Of a DNA stretch of 64,000 nucleotides, positions 16,687 through 25,307 are shown piece after piece. The translations under genes were made by a program, and so were the position numbers. The stretch comes from AP-15 sp963750195 (GTDB taxonomy: Bacteria; Pseudomonadota; Alphaproteobacteria; ATCC43930; CGMCC-115725). Within the stretch, counting starts at the first letter, position 1. Each line of letters begins with the position of its first letter. The notes under the pieces are model-generated. The model was given only the letters and a program-made list of their open reading frames with translations. It was not told the origin of the DNA and ran no database searches. The DNA lies in contig CAVVPS010000019.1 of NCBI GenBank assembly GCA_963750195.1, positions 186,001 to 250,000 on the forward strand, in the 5' to 3' direction.

Positions 16687-17780
16687 CGGTCGAATATCGC
16701 GATCTCCAGCTCGGTGGCGGTGCCGGCCAGCACCTGAGCGGCCGTGCGCCAAGCATGCTCGGCAACGACCGCGGCCAATGGCAAACCGATCGCTTCAGCC
16801 ATCTGAGAGATTTCGAGCGCGGTATTAGCGGCGCTCGCGGCGGCCACGGTCTCGGCATCGCCGCCGGCCTCGGCCAAGCGCTGAGCCAGCCAATCGAAAT
16901 CGATTGCCCCGGCGCGGGAATGAAGATCGAGCAGACCCTGGCCCAACTTCGCGAACTTGGCGATGCCCCCGGCCACGGTGACGCGGGGCAGGGGGTGGCG
17001 GCGCAGGTATTTCAGCATTCCGCCGGCGAAGTCGCCCATGTCGATCAACGCATGCTCGGGCAGTCCGTGCAATACCTGGACCGCAGCCTCGGAAGTCGCG
17101 CCGGTCGACCCCGCGACATGCGCAAGCCCGGCGGCGCGCGCCACGTCAATCCCCCGATAGATGCTGTGGATCCAGGCGGAGCAGGAGTATGGCACGACGA
17201 TCCCGGTGGTGCCGAGGATCGACAGCCCGCCGACAATGCCGAGCCGTGGGTTGAGCGTCTTGCGCGCGACCGCCTCGCCGCCGGGAATTGAGATCTCGAC
17301 CTCGATGTCGGTTGCGCTGCCCAGTGACGAGGCGGCTTCGACGACGGCATCGCGGATCATTTTACGTGGCGCCGGGTTGATCGCGGGCTCGCCTGGCGGG
17401 ATCGGCAGGCCGGCCCGTGTGACCGTTCCGACACCAGGCCCGGCGCGAAAGACGATGCCGCCGCCGGCCGGACCGGGGCGGACCGTCGAAATAATCAGCA
17501 GCCCATTGGTGACATCCGGGTCGTCGCCAGCATCCTTGACCACCCCGGCGCTGGCGCCATCGGCGGTCTGGTCGTGGCAGGCCAGCGCAAAGCTGACCCG
17601 TGCGCCGCGCGGCAACAGGATCTCGACCGGGTCCGGAAACTCACCCATTATCCAGCCGATAAAGGCGGCCTTGGTGGCGGCCGTGGCGCAGGCGCCGGTG
17701 GTCCAACCGCGGCGCAGTTCTCTGGTTTTGCCCCTCTTCGGCGCCGCAAATTGTGCCTGGAAAGGTTCAGCCGCGGTCAC
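16641..17780 (-). CDS. cbiD: Cobalt-precorrin-5B C1-methyltransferase CbiD
   Basis: A 379-residue CbiD protein: RRGWTTGACATAATKAAF near the N-terminus, KDAGDDPDVTNGLLI, and the VGTVTRAGLPIPPGEPAINPAPR segment are diagnostic. CbiD is best known from the anaerobic (early cobalt) pathway, where it does the C-1 methylation and ring-side deacylation. Here it accompanies CobG, CobI, CobJ, CobM, CobK, CobL and CobH, and no CobF is seen, so CbiD presumably fills the CobF step. It is on the minus strand, convergent with cobM, with the unknown 536-residue gene 69 bp upstream in the same direction. Confidence 0.93.
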   Translation of the reverse strand: MTAAEPFQAQFAAPKRGKTRELRRGWTTGACATAATKAAFIGWIMGEFPDPVEILLPRGARVSFALACHDQTADGASAGVVKDAGDDPDVTNGLLIISTVRPGPAGGGIVFRAGPGVGTVTRAGLPIPPGEPAINPAPRKMIRDAVVEAASSLGSATDIEVEISIPGGEAVARKTLNPRLGIVGGLSILGTTGIVVPYSCSAWIHSIYRGIDVARAAGLAHVAGSTGATSEAAVQVLHGLPEHALIDMGDFAGGMLKYLRRHPLPRVTVAGGIAKFAKLGQGLLDLHSRAGAIDFDWLAQRLAEAGGDAETVAAASAANTALEISQMAEAIGLPLAAVVAEHAWRTAAQVLAGTATELEIAIFDRQGRLAGRTPFRSVG

Positions 17781-17849
17781 GGCGGAGGCTCACCGAAATC
17801 TTCGCGCCCCGTACTCCCCAAGCACAGGGCTGCCTGCGCTGGCGGGCTC

Positions 17850-19460
17850 TCAGTGCAGTTCGGCCAGACCCATCGCTTCGCCAAACCGCCGGCTGGCTTC
17901 GAAAGTGTCGCCGTATTTGCGGTGACCGGCGGAAATGTGCGCGCAGGCGAGCAACAGTCGCGCGCGGTCGGCGCATTGGTTCTTGCCGTAATCCTGCAAC
18001 AGGCATTGCGGGATTTCCTGATTATGCGGGTCGTTGCCGAAACGCGTTGCCATTAGGGCCAGCCGCTGCACCAGCGGCGAATGATCCTCGCCGCTGTCGA
18101 GATACGCCTTTGTCCAGGCCACCGACTGCGCGGTGTCGAGCGCCGTCATCGCGTCTTCGAGACGCCCGATGATCTGGGCTCCGGTCAGGCGGTCGGCGCC
18201 GGCCGGCGCGTTGATCGGTTCCGATTTGACCCAGCCCATGTGCTTCTGGTTCCAGGCCGCCTGATTGACCATCGAGCCGGCGACATAGAGCAGCTTCAAT
18301 CGCTGCGGATGTTCGAAATTGTCGTAGAACCAGCCGAGTGTGTTGCAATACTCGTAAGTGTGCTGCGGCATCGAGAACGCGTTCGGGCCATCGGTCTCGA
18401 GCACGACCTGCGCGGCCGCCAGCTGGATCGCGTCGACGATGCGCCGCGGCGATGTGCCGGCGCGCAGCAGCGCGCTGATCTTCTCGATGTAGGCTGGCTC
18501 GTGCTGGCGAATCAGCGCGTGGACAAGCTCGTCGGTTTCGGCCGCTGACAAGTCTCCGATATTGGTCAGCAGTGCGCGCTCGCGCTCGGTTGTGCCGCCT
18601 TGCGGGACGGCGTGGACCTCGGCGCCCTCGATGAACATCGTGACGATGTTGCACGCCATCTCGTAGACCGAATGCCAGCGCGGCCCGACGGCAATGTCGA
18701 GCGCACCCGCATAGAGCACGTCGTGGGCGTTGTCCCAGCCGACCGCGTTGCCGATCTCAACCACCGAACGGGCGCGATAGGCTTTATGCCCAGTCGTGTA
18801 GGAGCGGTTGTAGAGCATGCGGTCCTGAACATCGATCAGCCCCGCGAAAACGAGTTGAGCCAGCACCTCCTTACGGTGCTCCGTCTCCTCCATCAGGCCG
18901 AGGAAGGTGCGGTAGGCATCGATGACCTGGCCGCGCTCGACCAGGGTCAGCCAGTTGTTGAGGCGCTCGCTAAGGGGACCGGATTCGCGCAGCGGCTCCT
19001 GGTCCGGCCAATAGACGACCGGCTTTGGCGGCTCGGTATTCGGCATCTTGTAGCCGCGCGTCGCATAATGGCCAGGCGCCTTGAGGATCTTTTGGTTCCA
19101 GATATCGAGTCCCGACGGTATGTACCAGATCGTCTGCGCCAATGGCAGCGCGGCCAGCTTCTCCGGCAGCATCTGCTGAAGATTGATCGCGGCGCGCGCC
19201 GAGAGCAGGCAATGGTCGTTGTTGACGAAATTGGGAAAGCCGTCGTCGATGCGCTGATGGTATGGCACGTGCGTATAGGGCGCATGGATTCGCACCGCCT
19301 GGGCCATGATTTCCGGCAACGGCCGGCCGCGTTGGACGAGTTCGTAATAGACACGGCTGCCGCCGACCTGATCGCGAGCGAGGAGCCGGTCCTCGAGTGC
19401 CCGATAGAGTCCATCCGCTTGTTGACGGCCGTTTGAATGCGGTGCGGCTGGCGTCGGCAT
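17850..19460 (-). CDS. Uncharacterised 536-residue protein upstream of cbiD
   Basis: I do not recognise this protein. It is predicted soluble, with no signal peptide or membrane segment, and mostly helical. It has many His and Trp residues in conserved-looking blocks, for example YTHVPYHQRIDDG near residue 61, GWDNAHDVLYAGALD near 238, GPRWHSVYEMA near 256, and a second half of His/Tyr-rich segments (MPQHTYEYCNTLGWFYDNF). Such His-rich helical blocks can carry metal, but no known site can be named. It shares strand with cbiD 69 bp downstream, so the two may be cotranscribed. The ATG at 19460 follows a plausible purine-rich site. Confidence 0.75.
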   Translation of the reverse strand: MPTPAAPHSNGRQQADGLYRALEDRLLARDQVGGSRVYYELVQRGRPLPEIMAQAVRIHAPYTHVPYHQRIDDGFPNFVNNDHCLLSARAAINLQQMLPEKLAALPLAQTIWYIPSGLDIWNQKILKAPGHYATRGYKMPNTEPPKPVVYWPDQEPLRESGPLSERLNNWLTLVERGQVIDAYRTFLGLMEETEHRKEVLAQLVFAGLIDVQDRMLYNRSYTTGHKAYRARSVVEIGNAVGWDNAHDVLYAGALDIAVGPRWHSVYEMACNIVTMFIEGAEVHAVPQGGTTERERALLTNIGDLSAAETDELVHALIRQHEPAYIEKISALLRAGTSPRRIVDAIQLAAAQVVLETDGPNAFSMPQHTYEYCNTLGWFYDNFEHPQRLKLLYVAGSMVNQAAWNQKHMGWVKSEPINAPAGADRLTGAQIIGRLEDAMTALDTAQSVAWTKAYLDSGEDHSPLVQRLALMATRFGNDPHNQEIPQCLLQDYGKNQCADRARLLLACAHISAGHRKYGDTFEASRRFGEAMGLAELH

Positions 19461-19622
19461 GGCTTCTTGCTCCTGGTTCGCCCGGACAACTCGCCATCTT
19501 AGAGCCTATGGAACAGGTTCGTCATGCCACATTAACAGCCCTTGCCGCCGCGTCCCGCATGGCTGGACTTGGAACGACCACAGGCGAGCGAGATGCAGCA
19601 TCGGCCGCGATGCGCTTTCCGG

Positions 19623-20447
19623 CTATTGTCCTGGCAGAAAGGTCATGGTCAAAGTCCCGAAGCAATAGGCGCCGGGTTGATGGCTCGGATTGTTGTTGGT
19701 CGGAGAAAAATAACCATTCACGCAGCTCTGGGTATTGCCGATGCAGGATGCGCTCGGGGTACCGCACACCGACGGATAGCCCGCCGCGGCATAGATGCCG
19801 GTTGTCGCAACGGGACCCCGGCAGGCGAAGGTCGGTTCCGCCGGACACGAAACCTTTACTGGCAGATTGTACGAGGCGCCGCCCGTGCCCTTGCAGTAGT
19901 TGTGGGCGGCGTCGAACAGATCGTCCGTACAATTTGCTGGAATTACACTCACATCATAAAAAATGCAGCTGGGATATGTTTTCTTTCCGAAGGTGCAATT
20001 TGGAATAAAGTTAGGTTCGATGATCGTGTTGTGCGGGAGGTGCGACTGTGCTTGCCAGCAATTAAGACTTCCCGTGGAACCCAGCGAGGTTGCGGCGCAA
20101 AACCGCGAACCGGGGTTAGCGTCGGAACTGAGGACTTTCGCCGCGCAGGCAGTGTCTTTGGCGACGACGACCGTGGAGTTGGTCGCAGTTTTACCGCAGC
20201 CCGCACCCCAGGTAATCCCGGAACCGGCCTGAGGCGCGAATCCGACATAAATCGTTCTGCCGGTGTCGTTGACGATGCTGACATCGCTGGCCGGCGCCGA
20301 CTGCAGTTCCGGCCCGCAAGCTTTCTCGGCGATTGCCCTCTGCCGCGGGTCGGTGATCGGGAAAATTGAGCTCCGGTACTTTGATTCATGAATTGGGGTC
20401 TGGCAAATCCGTCTCGTCGCATAGTAAAACCAAATGAGCGTCAGGAT
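19623..20447 (-). pseudogene. Thaumatin-like Cys-rich reading frame without a start codon
   Basis: Reading minus from a TAA at 20448-20450, the frame stays open to the stop at 19623. It encodes VSIVNDTGRTIYVGF, GITWGAGCG, SRFCAATSLG, NTIIEPNF, SCIFYDVSVIPANC, ASYNLPVKVSC, YPSVCG and ends in TLTMTFLPGQ. The order, the roughly 215-residue length of this block and the many Cys residues resemble thaumatin-like beta-sandwich proteins. No ATG, GTG or TTG occurs in frame before the domain; the first is an internal GTG at 19952 that would remove half of it. No signal peptide is visible. The local composition is more AT-rich than the flanks. It looks like a gene remnant that lost its 5' end, or a gene with a rare start. 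Confidence 0.5.
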
Positions 20448-20462
20448 TTAAGTTTGACCCGG

Positions 20463-20738
20463 TCAAATGCAGAATCGAGAAAACGCCGGAGGTCCTCGGC
20501 CAAGGCCTGATCGGCAGTTATCGGCAGGGCAGCCATCAAACAGACAGCGCCGGGACCGTGAGCGGCGCTGTTCGGCATAACCGGCGGAAATCGCCACCCA
20601 GAACCGTCGCCCGACGGCACGAGCGAGGGTGGAGTTCGCGGTGGCGCCTGCCGCGGCCGACTTGTCGTCGATCGGCAGCTGAATATGGTCTCGTGTCCCC
20701 ATGTTGCTCTCGCTTTCGACTGGAAATCCGGGGGCCAT
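20463..20738 (-). CDS. Hypothetical small protein, weak support
   Basis: A 91-codon open frame (ATG at 20738, or the internal ATG at 20702 giving MGTRDHIQLPIDDKSAAAG). The middle (ANSTLARAVGRRFWVAISAGYAEQRR) reads like natural protein, whereas the C-terminal third is Arg/Cys-rich and does not. No family is recognised. It occupies most of the 365-bp stretch between the thaumatin-like frame and the FAD oxidoreductase, and could be a degenerate remnant. I see nothing else in that stretch. Confidence 0.25.
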   Translation of the reverse strand: MAPGFPVESESNMGTRDHIQLPIDDKSAAAGATANSTLARAVGRRFWVAISAGYAEQRRSRSRRCLFDGCPADNCRSGLGRGPPAFSRFCI

Positions 20739-20812
20739 GATTGCGATGAAGATGGTTACGATATCGTAACCGCGGCTCGCTGCATGAGGCCGGAAATGAT
20801 AGGCTGAGGCCG

Positions 20813-22129
20813 ATGTTGAGCCCCGACATCCTGCACCGGGATTTCACGCCCGAACCCTATTGGTGGGAAGCTTATCGTCCGGTTGCGGACGAGCTTATCG
20901 ATGTGCCGCGAGAGGCGCGGGTGGCGATCGTCGGCGGCGGCTATGCCGGGCTGTCGACCGCGCTGGAATTGGCCAAACATGGCATCGATGCGGTCGTGCT
21001 CGAAGCGAACGAACTTGGCTTTGGCGCCAGCACCCGCAATGGCGGGGCAGTCAGCGGCGGCGTCAATCTCGGCAAGAGCTTCACCGGCCGGGCAGTCGAC
21101 ATAGAGGGCGAGCGGGCGCAGAATGTTCTGTCCGACGCCGCCGACGCCTTCGCCCTGATCGACCGCCTGATCGGCGAAGAGCAGATCGACTGTTATTGGG
21201 AAAAGCGCGGCCGTTTTGTCGGGGCCTGGACTGGAAAGCACTTCGCAGCGCAATCCCGCCGGCTGGCTCTGCTCAACGAGGCGGCGCAGTCGGACGCCTA
21301 TATGGTTCCCCGCGAGCGCCAGCGTGAAGAAATCGACAGCGCCTATTATTACGGCGGCATGGTTGTCGAGCGATCGGGCAAATTGCATCCGGCGCTTTAT
21401 TACAAGGGGCTGCTCGACGCTTGCCGCCGGCGTGCCGTCGCGGTCTGCGCAAATGCCGCGGTCGGCCGCATCGTTCGGACCGGTAACGGATGGCGGGTCG
21501 AAACCAGCCGGGGCGACGTTTCGGCCGGTGATGTCGTTGTCGCCACCAACGGTTACACCGGCGATCTGACGCCGGCGCTCAGACGCCGCGTCGTCCCGAT
21601 CGCCAGCCACATCATCGCCACCGAGGAATTACCGCCGGACCTCGCCGGCTCGCTGATCCCCAAGGGACGCACCTTGTCGGACACCAGACGGGTGCTGTGT
21701 TATTACCGGATGTCGCCCGATGGTCGGCGGATGATTTTTGGCGGCCGGGCTCGGTTTACCCAGGTCGATGCGGCGGTCAGCGCACCGATCCTGCATCGCT
21801 ATATGGCCGCGCGCTTCCCGCAGTTGCGGGGCGTCAAGGTCACCCATGCTTGGACCGGCAACACTGCGTTCACCCTCGACGCGTTGCCGCATATGGGTCA
21901 GAGGGACGACCTGCATTATTGCCTCGGCTGCAACGGCAGCGGGGTCGCGATGATGACCTATCTGGGTTGGCAGACGGCGCGCAAGATTGCCCGCGCCGCC
22001 AACTACGCCTGCAGCTTCGACACGCACGATTTCCCCGACCACCGGCTCTATTCCGGCAATCCGTGGTTTCTGCCGGCGCTCGGCGGCTGGTATCGGCTGC
22101 GCGACCGGCTCGACCGCTTGCTCGCTTGA
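20813..22129 (+). CDS. FAD-dependent amine/amino-acid oxidoreductase (DAO/PuuB-like)
   Basis: A 438-residue flavoprotein with the ADP-binding loop VAIVGGGYAGLSTALELA at about residues 37-54 and LGFGASTRNGGAVSGG, typical of the DadA/PuuB branch of the D-amino-acid oxidase superfamily. The C-terminal TWTGNTAFTLDALPHMG and YCLGCNGSGVAMMTYLG segments close the FAD site. Members oxidise amines such as gamma-glutamylputrescine, glycine or D-amino acids; the substrate is not determined here. The gene is followed after 50 bp by a small conserved protein and folK in the same direction. Confidence 0.88.
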   Translation: MLSPDILHRDFTPEPYWWEAYRPVADELIDVPREARVAIVGGGYAGLSTALELAKHGIDAVVLEANELGFGASTRNGGAVSGGVNLGKSFTGRAVDIEGERAQNVLSDAADAFALIDRLIGEEQIDCYWEKRGRFVGAWTGKHFAAQSRRLALLNEAAQSDAYMVPRERQREEIDSAYYYGGMVVERSGKLHPALYYKGLLDACRRRAVAVCANAAVGRIVRTGNGWRVETSRGDVSAGDVVVATNGYTGDLTPALRRRVVPIASHIIATEELPPDLAGSLIPKGRTLSDTRRVLCYYRMSPDGRRMIFGGRARFTQVDAAVSAPILHRYMAARFPQLRGVKVTHAWTGNTAFTLDALPHMGQRDDLHYCLGCNGSGVAMMTYLGWQTARKIARAANYACSFDTHDFPDHRLYSGNPWFLPALGGWYRLRDRLDRLLA

Positions 22130-22179
22130 TCGGGCCGTTGCTGTATGCTGATGCATTGCCTTCACGAGGAGGAAACAGG

Positions 22180-22467
22180 ATGGATTTCGAGACTTACCAA
22201 GGATCGCTCGCCAAAGACGAGCCGCCCGAAGGATTGAGCATGGCGGCTCAGGCGCTGTGGTGGGAGGCCAAAGGCGATTGGCACGAAGCCCACAAATGTG
22301 CGCAGCGGCAAGGCGACGCCGAGGGGGCTTGGGCGCATGCCCATCTCCACCGCGTCGAAGGCGATCTACGCAACGCCGGCGGCTGGTACGGCCGCGCCGG
22401 CCGGGAGGTGTCGACCGCGCCGCTCAAGGAGGAATGGGAGACGATCGCCCGCGCCGTCGTTCGCTAG
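22180..22467 (+). CDS. Small conserved protein (95 residues), TPR-like
   Basis: The ATG at 22180 follows an AGGAGG ribosome site, which decides the start over longer versions. The protein is helical, with WWEAKGDWHEAHKCAQ and AWAHAHLHRVEGDLRNAGGWYGRAG forming two helix-turn-helix units like TPR repeats, and ends in LKEEWETIARAVV. Small proteins of this type are common in alphaproteobacteria; the function is unknown. It lies between the FAD oxidoreductase and folK with short spacers, suggesting one transcript. Confidence 0.78.
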   Translation: MDFETYQGSLAKDEPPEGLSMAAQALWWEAKGDWHEAHKCAQRQGDAEGAWAHAHLHRVEGDLRNAGGWYGRAGREVSTAPLKEEWETIARAVVR

Positions 22468-22477
22468 TCCTTTTCGT

Positions 22478-22981
22478 TTGTCGCGCCTTACGCTGATCGG
22501 CATCGGCGGCAATCTCGACAGCCCACGCTGGGGACCGCCGCGGGAGACACTAAGTGCCGCCCTTGACGCGCTGGCCGAGGAGGGGGTGACGGTCACGGCG
22601 CGCTCTGCCTGGTACCGCAGCGAGCCGGTGCCTCCCTCGGACCAGCCGTGGTTCGTCAACGCCGCCGCCGCGGTGGAGACCGGGCTCGACGCTGTTGGCC
22701 TGCTGGCGCTGATGCAGGCAATCGAGAACCAATTCGGCCGGGTTCGCGGCGCGCGCAATGCGGCGCGCGTCGTCGACCTCGATCTGCTCGATCACCAGGG
22801 CGACCAGGTCGAAACGGAGGCGCTGATCTTGCCGCACCCGCGCCTGCATCAGCGCCGCTTCGTGCTCGAGCCTTTGGCCGAAATCGCACCCGGTTGGCGC
22901 CACCCGGTCCTCGGGATGACTGCGCGGCAGCTCATTGCTCGCCTCGCGGACGGGCAACCGGTAGAGCGGCTGCCGGGTTGA
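22478..22981 (+). CDS. folK: HPPK, 2-amino-4-hydroxy-6-hydroxymethyldihydropteridine pyrophosphokinase
   Basis: A 167-residue protein that transfers pyrophosphate from ATP to the pterin in folate synthesis. The HPPK landmarks are present: LIGIGGNLDSP at the N-terminus, SEPVPPSDQPWFVNA, the metal-binding VDLDLLDHQ, and LPHPRLHQRRFVLEPLAEIAP. A TTG at 22478, 10 bp after the preceding stop, is the only start that gives a normal N-terminus; an ATG-less beginning is usual for this coupled position. Confidence 0.9.
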   Translation: MSRLTLIGIGGNLDSPRWGPPRETLSAALDALAEEGVTVTARSAWYRSEPVPPSDQPWFVNAAAAVETGLDAVGLLALMQAIENQFGRVRGARNAARVVDLDLLDHQGDQVETEALILPHPRLHQRRFVLEPLAEIAPGWRHPVLGMTARQLIARLADGQPVERLPG

Positions 22982-23057
22982 AACAGCCGGCGCTGCCGAT
23001 TGTGCCCGCTCTACCCCACCGCTATAACGCGGCTGTTCATTCGCCACCGGGAACGGG

Positions 23058-23714
23058 ATGACGGTATTCGACGCGGCTCGCGTGCACATGATCGAGAGCC
23101 AGATCCGAACCAACAAGGTCAGCGATGATCGGCTGCTCGCCGCGATCGCTGAGATCCGGCGCGAGCTGTTCGTGCCCGAACAGCTGCAGCCCGTCGCCTA
23201 TGTCGACGACGATCTGCCGCTCGGCGGCGGACGCTATCTGATGGAACCTATGGTGGCTGCCCGGCTGCTGCAGGCGGCTTCCGTCGAGCGCGCCGATATC
23301 GCGCTGGTGGTCGGCGCTGGAGCGGGATACGAGGCGGCCGTTCTCGCCCGGCTGGCCCGCGCCGTCGTCGCACTGGAGGAAGACCCACAGCTCGCGAAGC
23401 GCGCCAGGGCTGCTCTCGTCGATCACGGTATCGCCGCTGTCAGCGTGGTCGAGGGACCGTTGGCCTCGGGATATCGGCAGCGCGCACCCTACGATGTGAT
23501 TATGTTCGGCGGCGCTGTCGCCGAGGTGCCGAATGAGATCGTAGCGCAGCTTGCGGAAGACGGACGGCTCGTCGCCGTGGTGAAAGCAGCGGGCGGGATC
23601 GGTCGCGCCACCCTGACGACAAAGACTGGCGGGGTTATAGCGCGACGCGTTATGTTTGACGCGGCAACCCCGCTGTTGCCCGGTTTCCAGCGCAAGCCGA
23701 CCTTTGTATTTTAG
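23058..23714 (+). CDS. pcm: Protein-L-isoaspartate O-methyltransferase-like protein
   Basis: A 218-residue SAM-dependent methyltransferase of the Pcm family. The VSDDRLLAAIAEIRRELFVP start is typical, and the SAM-binding motif reads LVVGAGAGYEAAVLA near residue 81. In this alphaproteobacterial branch the protein always sits before tolC and lacks several classical PIMT substrate residues, so repair of isoaspartyl proteins is inferred rather than shown. The tolC gene follows after 35 bp. Confidence 0.85.
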   Translation: MTVFDAARVHMIESQIRTNKVSDDRLLAAIAEIRRELFVPEQLQPVAYVDDDLPLGGGRYLMEPMVAARLLQAASVERADIALVVGAGAGYEAAVLARLARAVVALEEDPQLAKRARAALVDHGIAAVSVVEGPLASGYRQRAPYDVIMFGGAVAEVPNEIVAQLAEDGRLVAVVKAAGGIGRATLTTKTGGVIARRVMFDAATPLLPGFQRKPTFVF

Positions 23715-23749
23715 AGTTCAGAAGTGGTCTTATAGCCTTCGAGCCTCGA

Positions 23750-25216
23750 ATGTCCGGAGCCCAGCAAATTCCCCAGATGCACCGAGCGGATCGACGCCAC
23801 CGGCACGGTTCACGGCCCCTCGGCCGGCGCAACCTTGGGGGATTTGCCGCGCTTACAGGGCTGGTCTTGGTGGCCGCGGCGCCGGTCCAGGCGCAGACGC
23901 TGACCCAGGCGCTAGCCGAAGCCTACAACACCAACCCGCAGCTGCTGGCGCAGCGCGCCCTGCTGCGGGCGACCGATGAGCAGGTGCCGCAGGCATTGTC
24001 GGGCTGGCGGCCGACGGTCAACGTTACCGGACAGGTGGGGGGTGCGCGAAGCTCGTTCGCGGCGGCGAGCACCCTCGTTCCGAAGACGCGGGTGACCACC
24101 TATTCGACCTTTTATCAGAATGCCCTCAATCTTCAGGTAACCCAGCCCGTCTATTCCGGCGGTCGGACGGTGGCTCAGACCCGGCAGGCGGTCAACACGG
24201 TGCAGTCGACCCGGGCGCAGACCCTCGCGGTCGAGACCTCGGTGTTCCAAGCGGTCGCCCAGGCCTATCTCGACGTGGTTCGCGACCAGGCTCTGGTCGA
24301 GGTCAATCGCAACAATGTGCAGGTGTTGCGCAAGCAGCTCGAAGCGACGCAAGACCGCTTTCGGGTTGGTGAGGTGACCCGCACCGATGTGGCGCAGGCC
24401 GAATCGTCGCTCGCGCAAGCCATCGGCACCCTGACCTCCGCGGACGGGACACTGCGGCAGAGTCAGGCCGAATATGTCCGCGTCGTCGGCCATGCGCCCG
24501 GCAGGCTGCTGCTGCCGCGGGAGCGCCCGACACTTCCCGTGACACGTGAGGAGGCCCTCACCCTTGCCGCCACGGCTAATTTCAATGTGATCTCGGCCAA
24601 CTTCGCCGAGCTTGCCGCGCGCGACAACATCGATGTCGTGCGCGGCCAATTGCTGCCGCAGATCTCGCTCGTCGGCGGTCTACTCCGCTCATTTGCTCCT
24701 TCGATCACGTTGAACGGTTCTCTGGAACAAGAAGCCTCGATTACCGCGCAAATGACGATGCCGCTTTATGAAGGCGGTGCGATCTATTCGCAGACGCGCC
24801 AGGCTCAGCAGACGGTCGGTCAGCGGCGCAGCCAGGTCGACGACGCGCGACGCACGTCGGTGCAAACCGCGACCGACGCCTGGGAAACCTTGAAGGCGGC
24901 GCGGGCCGCCATTGGGTCGTTCGCGGCGGCGGTACGCGCCGCCCAGATCGCTCTCGAGGGGATTCAGCAGGAAGCGCTGGTCGGCACTGCCACCACGCTC
25001 GACGTTTTGATTCAAAACCAGCAGTTGCTGTCGACCCAGCAGCAGCTGATCGTCGCCGAGCACGATGCAGCTTTAGCGGAGTTCAATCTCGCCGCGTCAA
25101 TCGGTCGGCTGATCGCCCCCGAACTCCATCTTCCCGTGCAGCTCTATGACATGGAGCGGCACTATAAGGAGGTGAAGAACAAATGGATCGGCTTCGGCGG
25201 CGGTCTGAAAGAGTGA
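23750..25216 (+). CDS. tolC: TolC-family outer-membrane efflux/secretion protein
   Basis: A 488-residue outer-membrane factor. A signal peptide (FAALTGLVLVAAAPVQAQ) precedes two repeated long-helix regions: EAYNTNPQLLAQRALLRATDEQV and a second from about residue 260 (EALTLAATANFNVISAN). YSGGRTVAQTRQAVNTVQ and YEGGAIYSQTRQA mark the two structural repeats, and DVLIQNQQLLSTQQQLIVAEHD is characteristic. The trimer forms the outer-membrane channel for type I secretion and efflux pumps. Two in-frame ATGs (23750 and 23777) are possible starts. Confidence 0.92.
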   Translation: MSGAQQIPQMHRADRRHRHGSRPLGRRNLGGFAALTGLVLVAAAPVQAQTLTQALAEAYNTNPQLLAQRALLRATDEQVPQALSGWRPTVNVTGQVGGARSSFAAASTLVPKTRVTTYSTFYQNALNLQVTQPVYSGGRTVAQTRQAVNTVQSTRAQTLAVETSVFQAVAQAYLDVVRDQALVEVNRNNVQVLRKQLEATQDRFRVGEVTRTDVAQAESSLAQAIGTLTSADGTLRQSQAEYVRVVGHAPGRLLLPRERPTLPVTREEALTLAATANFNVISANFAELAARDNIDVVRGQLLPQISLVGGLLRSFAPSITLNGSLEQEASITAQMTMPLYEGGAIYSQTRQAQQTVGQRRSQVDDARRTSVQTATDAWETLKAARAAIGSFAAAVRAAQIALEGIQQEALVGTATTLDVLIQNQQLLSTQQQLIVAEHDAALAEFNLAASIGRLIAPELHLPVQLYDMERHYKEVKNKWIGFGGGLKE

Positions 25217-25307
25217 CCGGTTGAAGGAGTGAATTGGCCGGTTCCGCTGGAAAGTTCGATAGGCAACGTCTAATTTGGCCCATTCCCAAAGCTTGCCGGT
25301 TGCCGTT

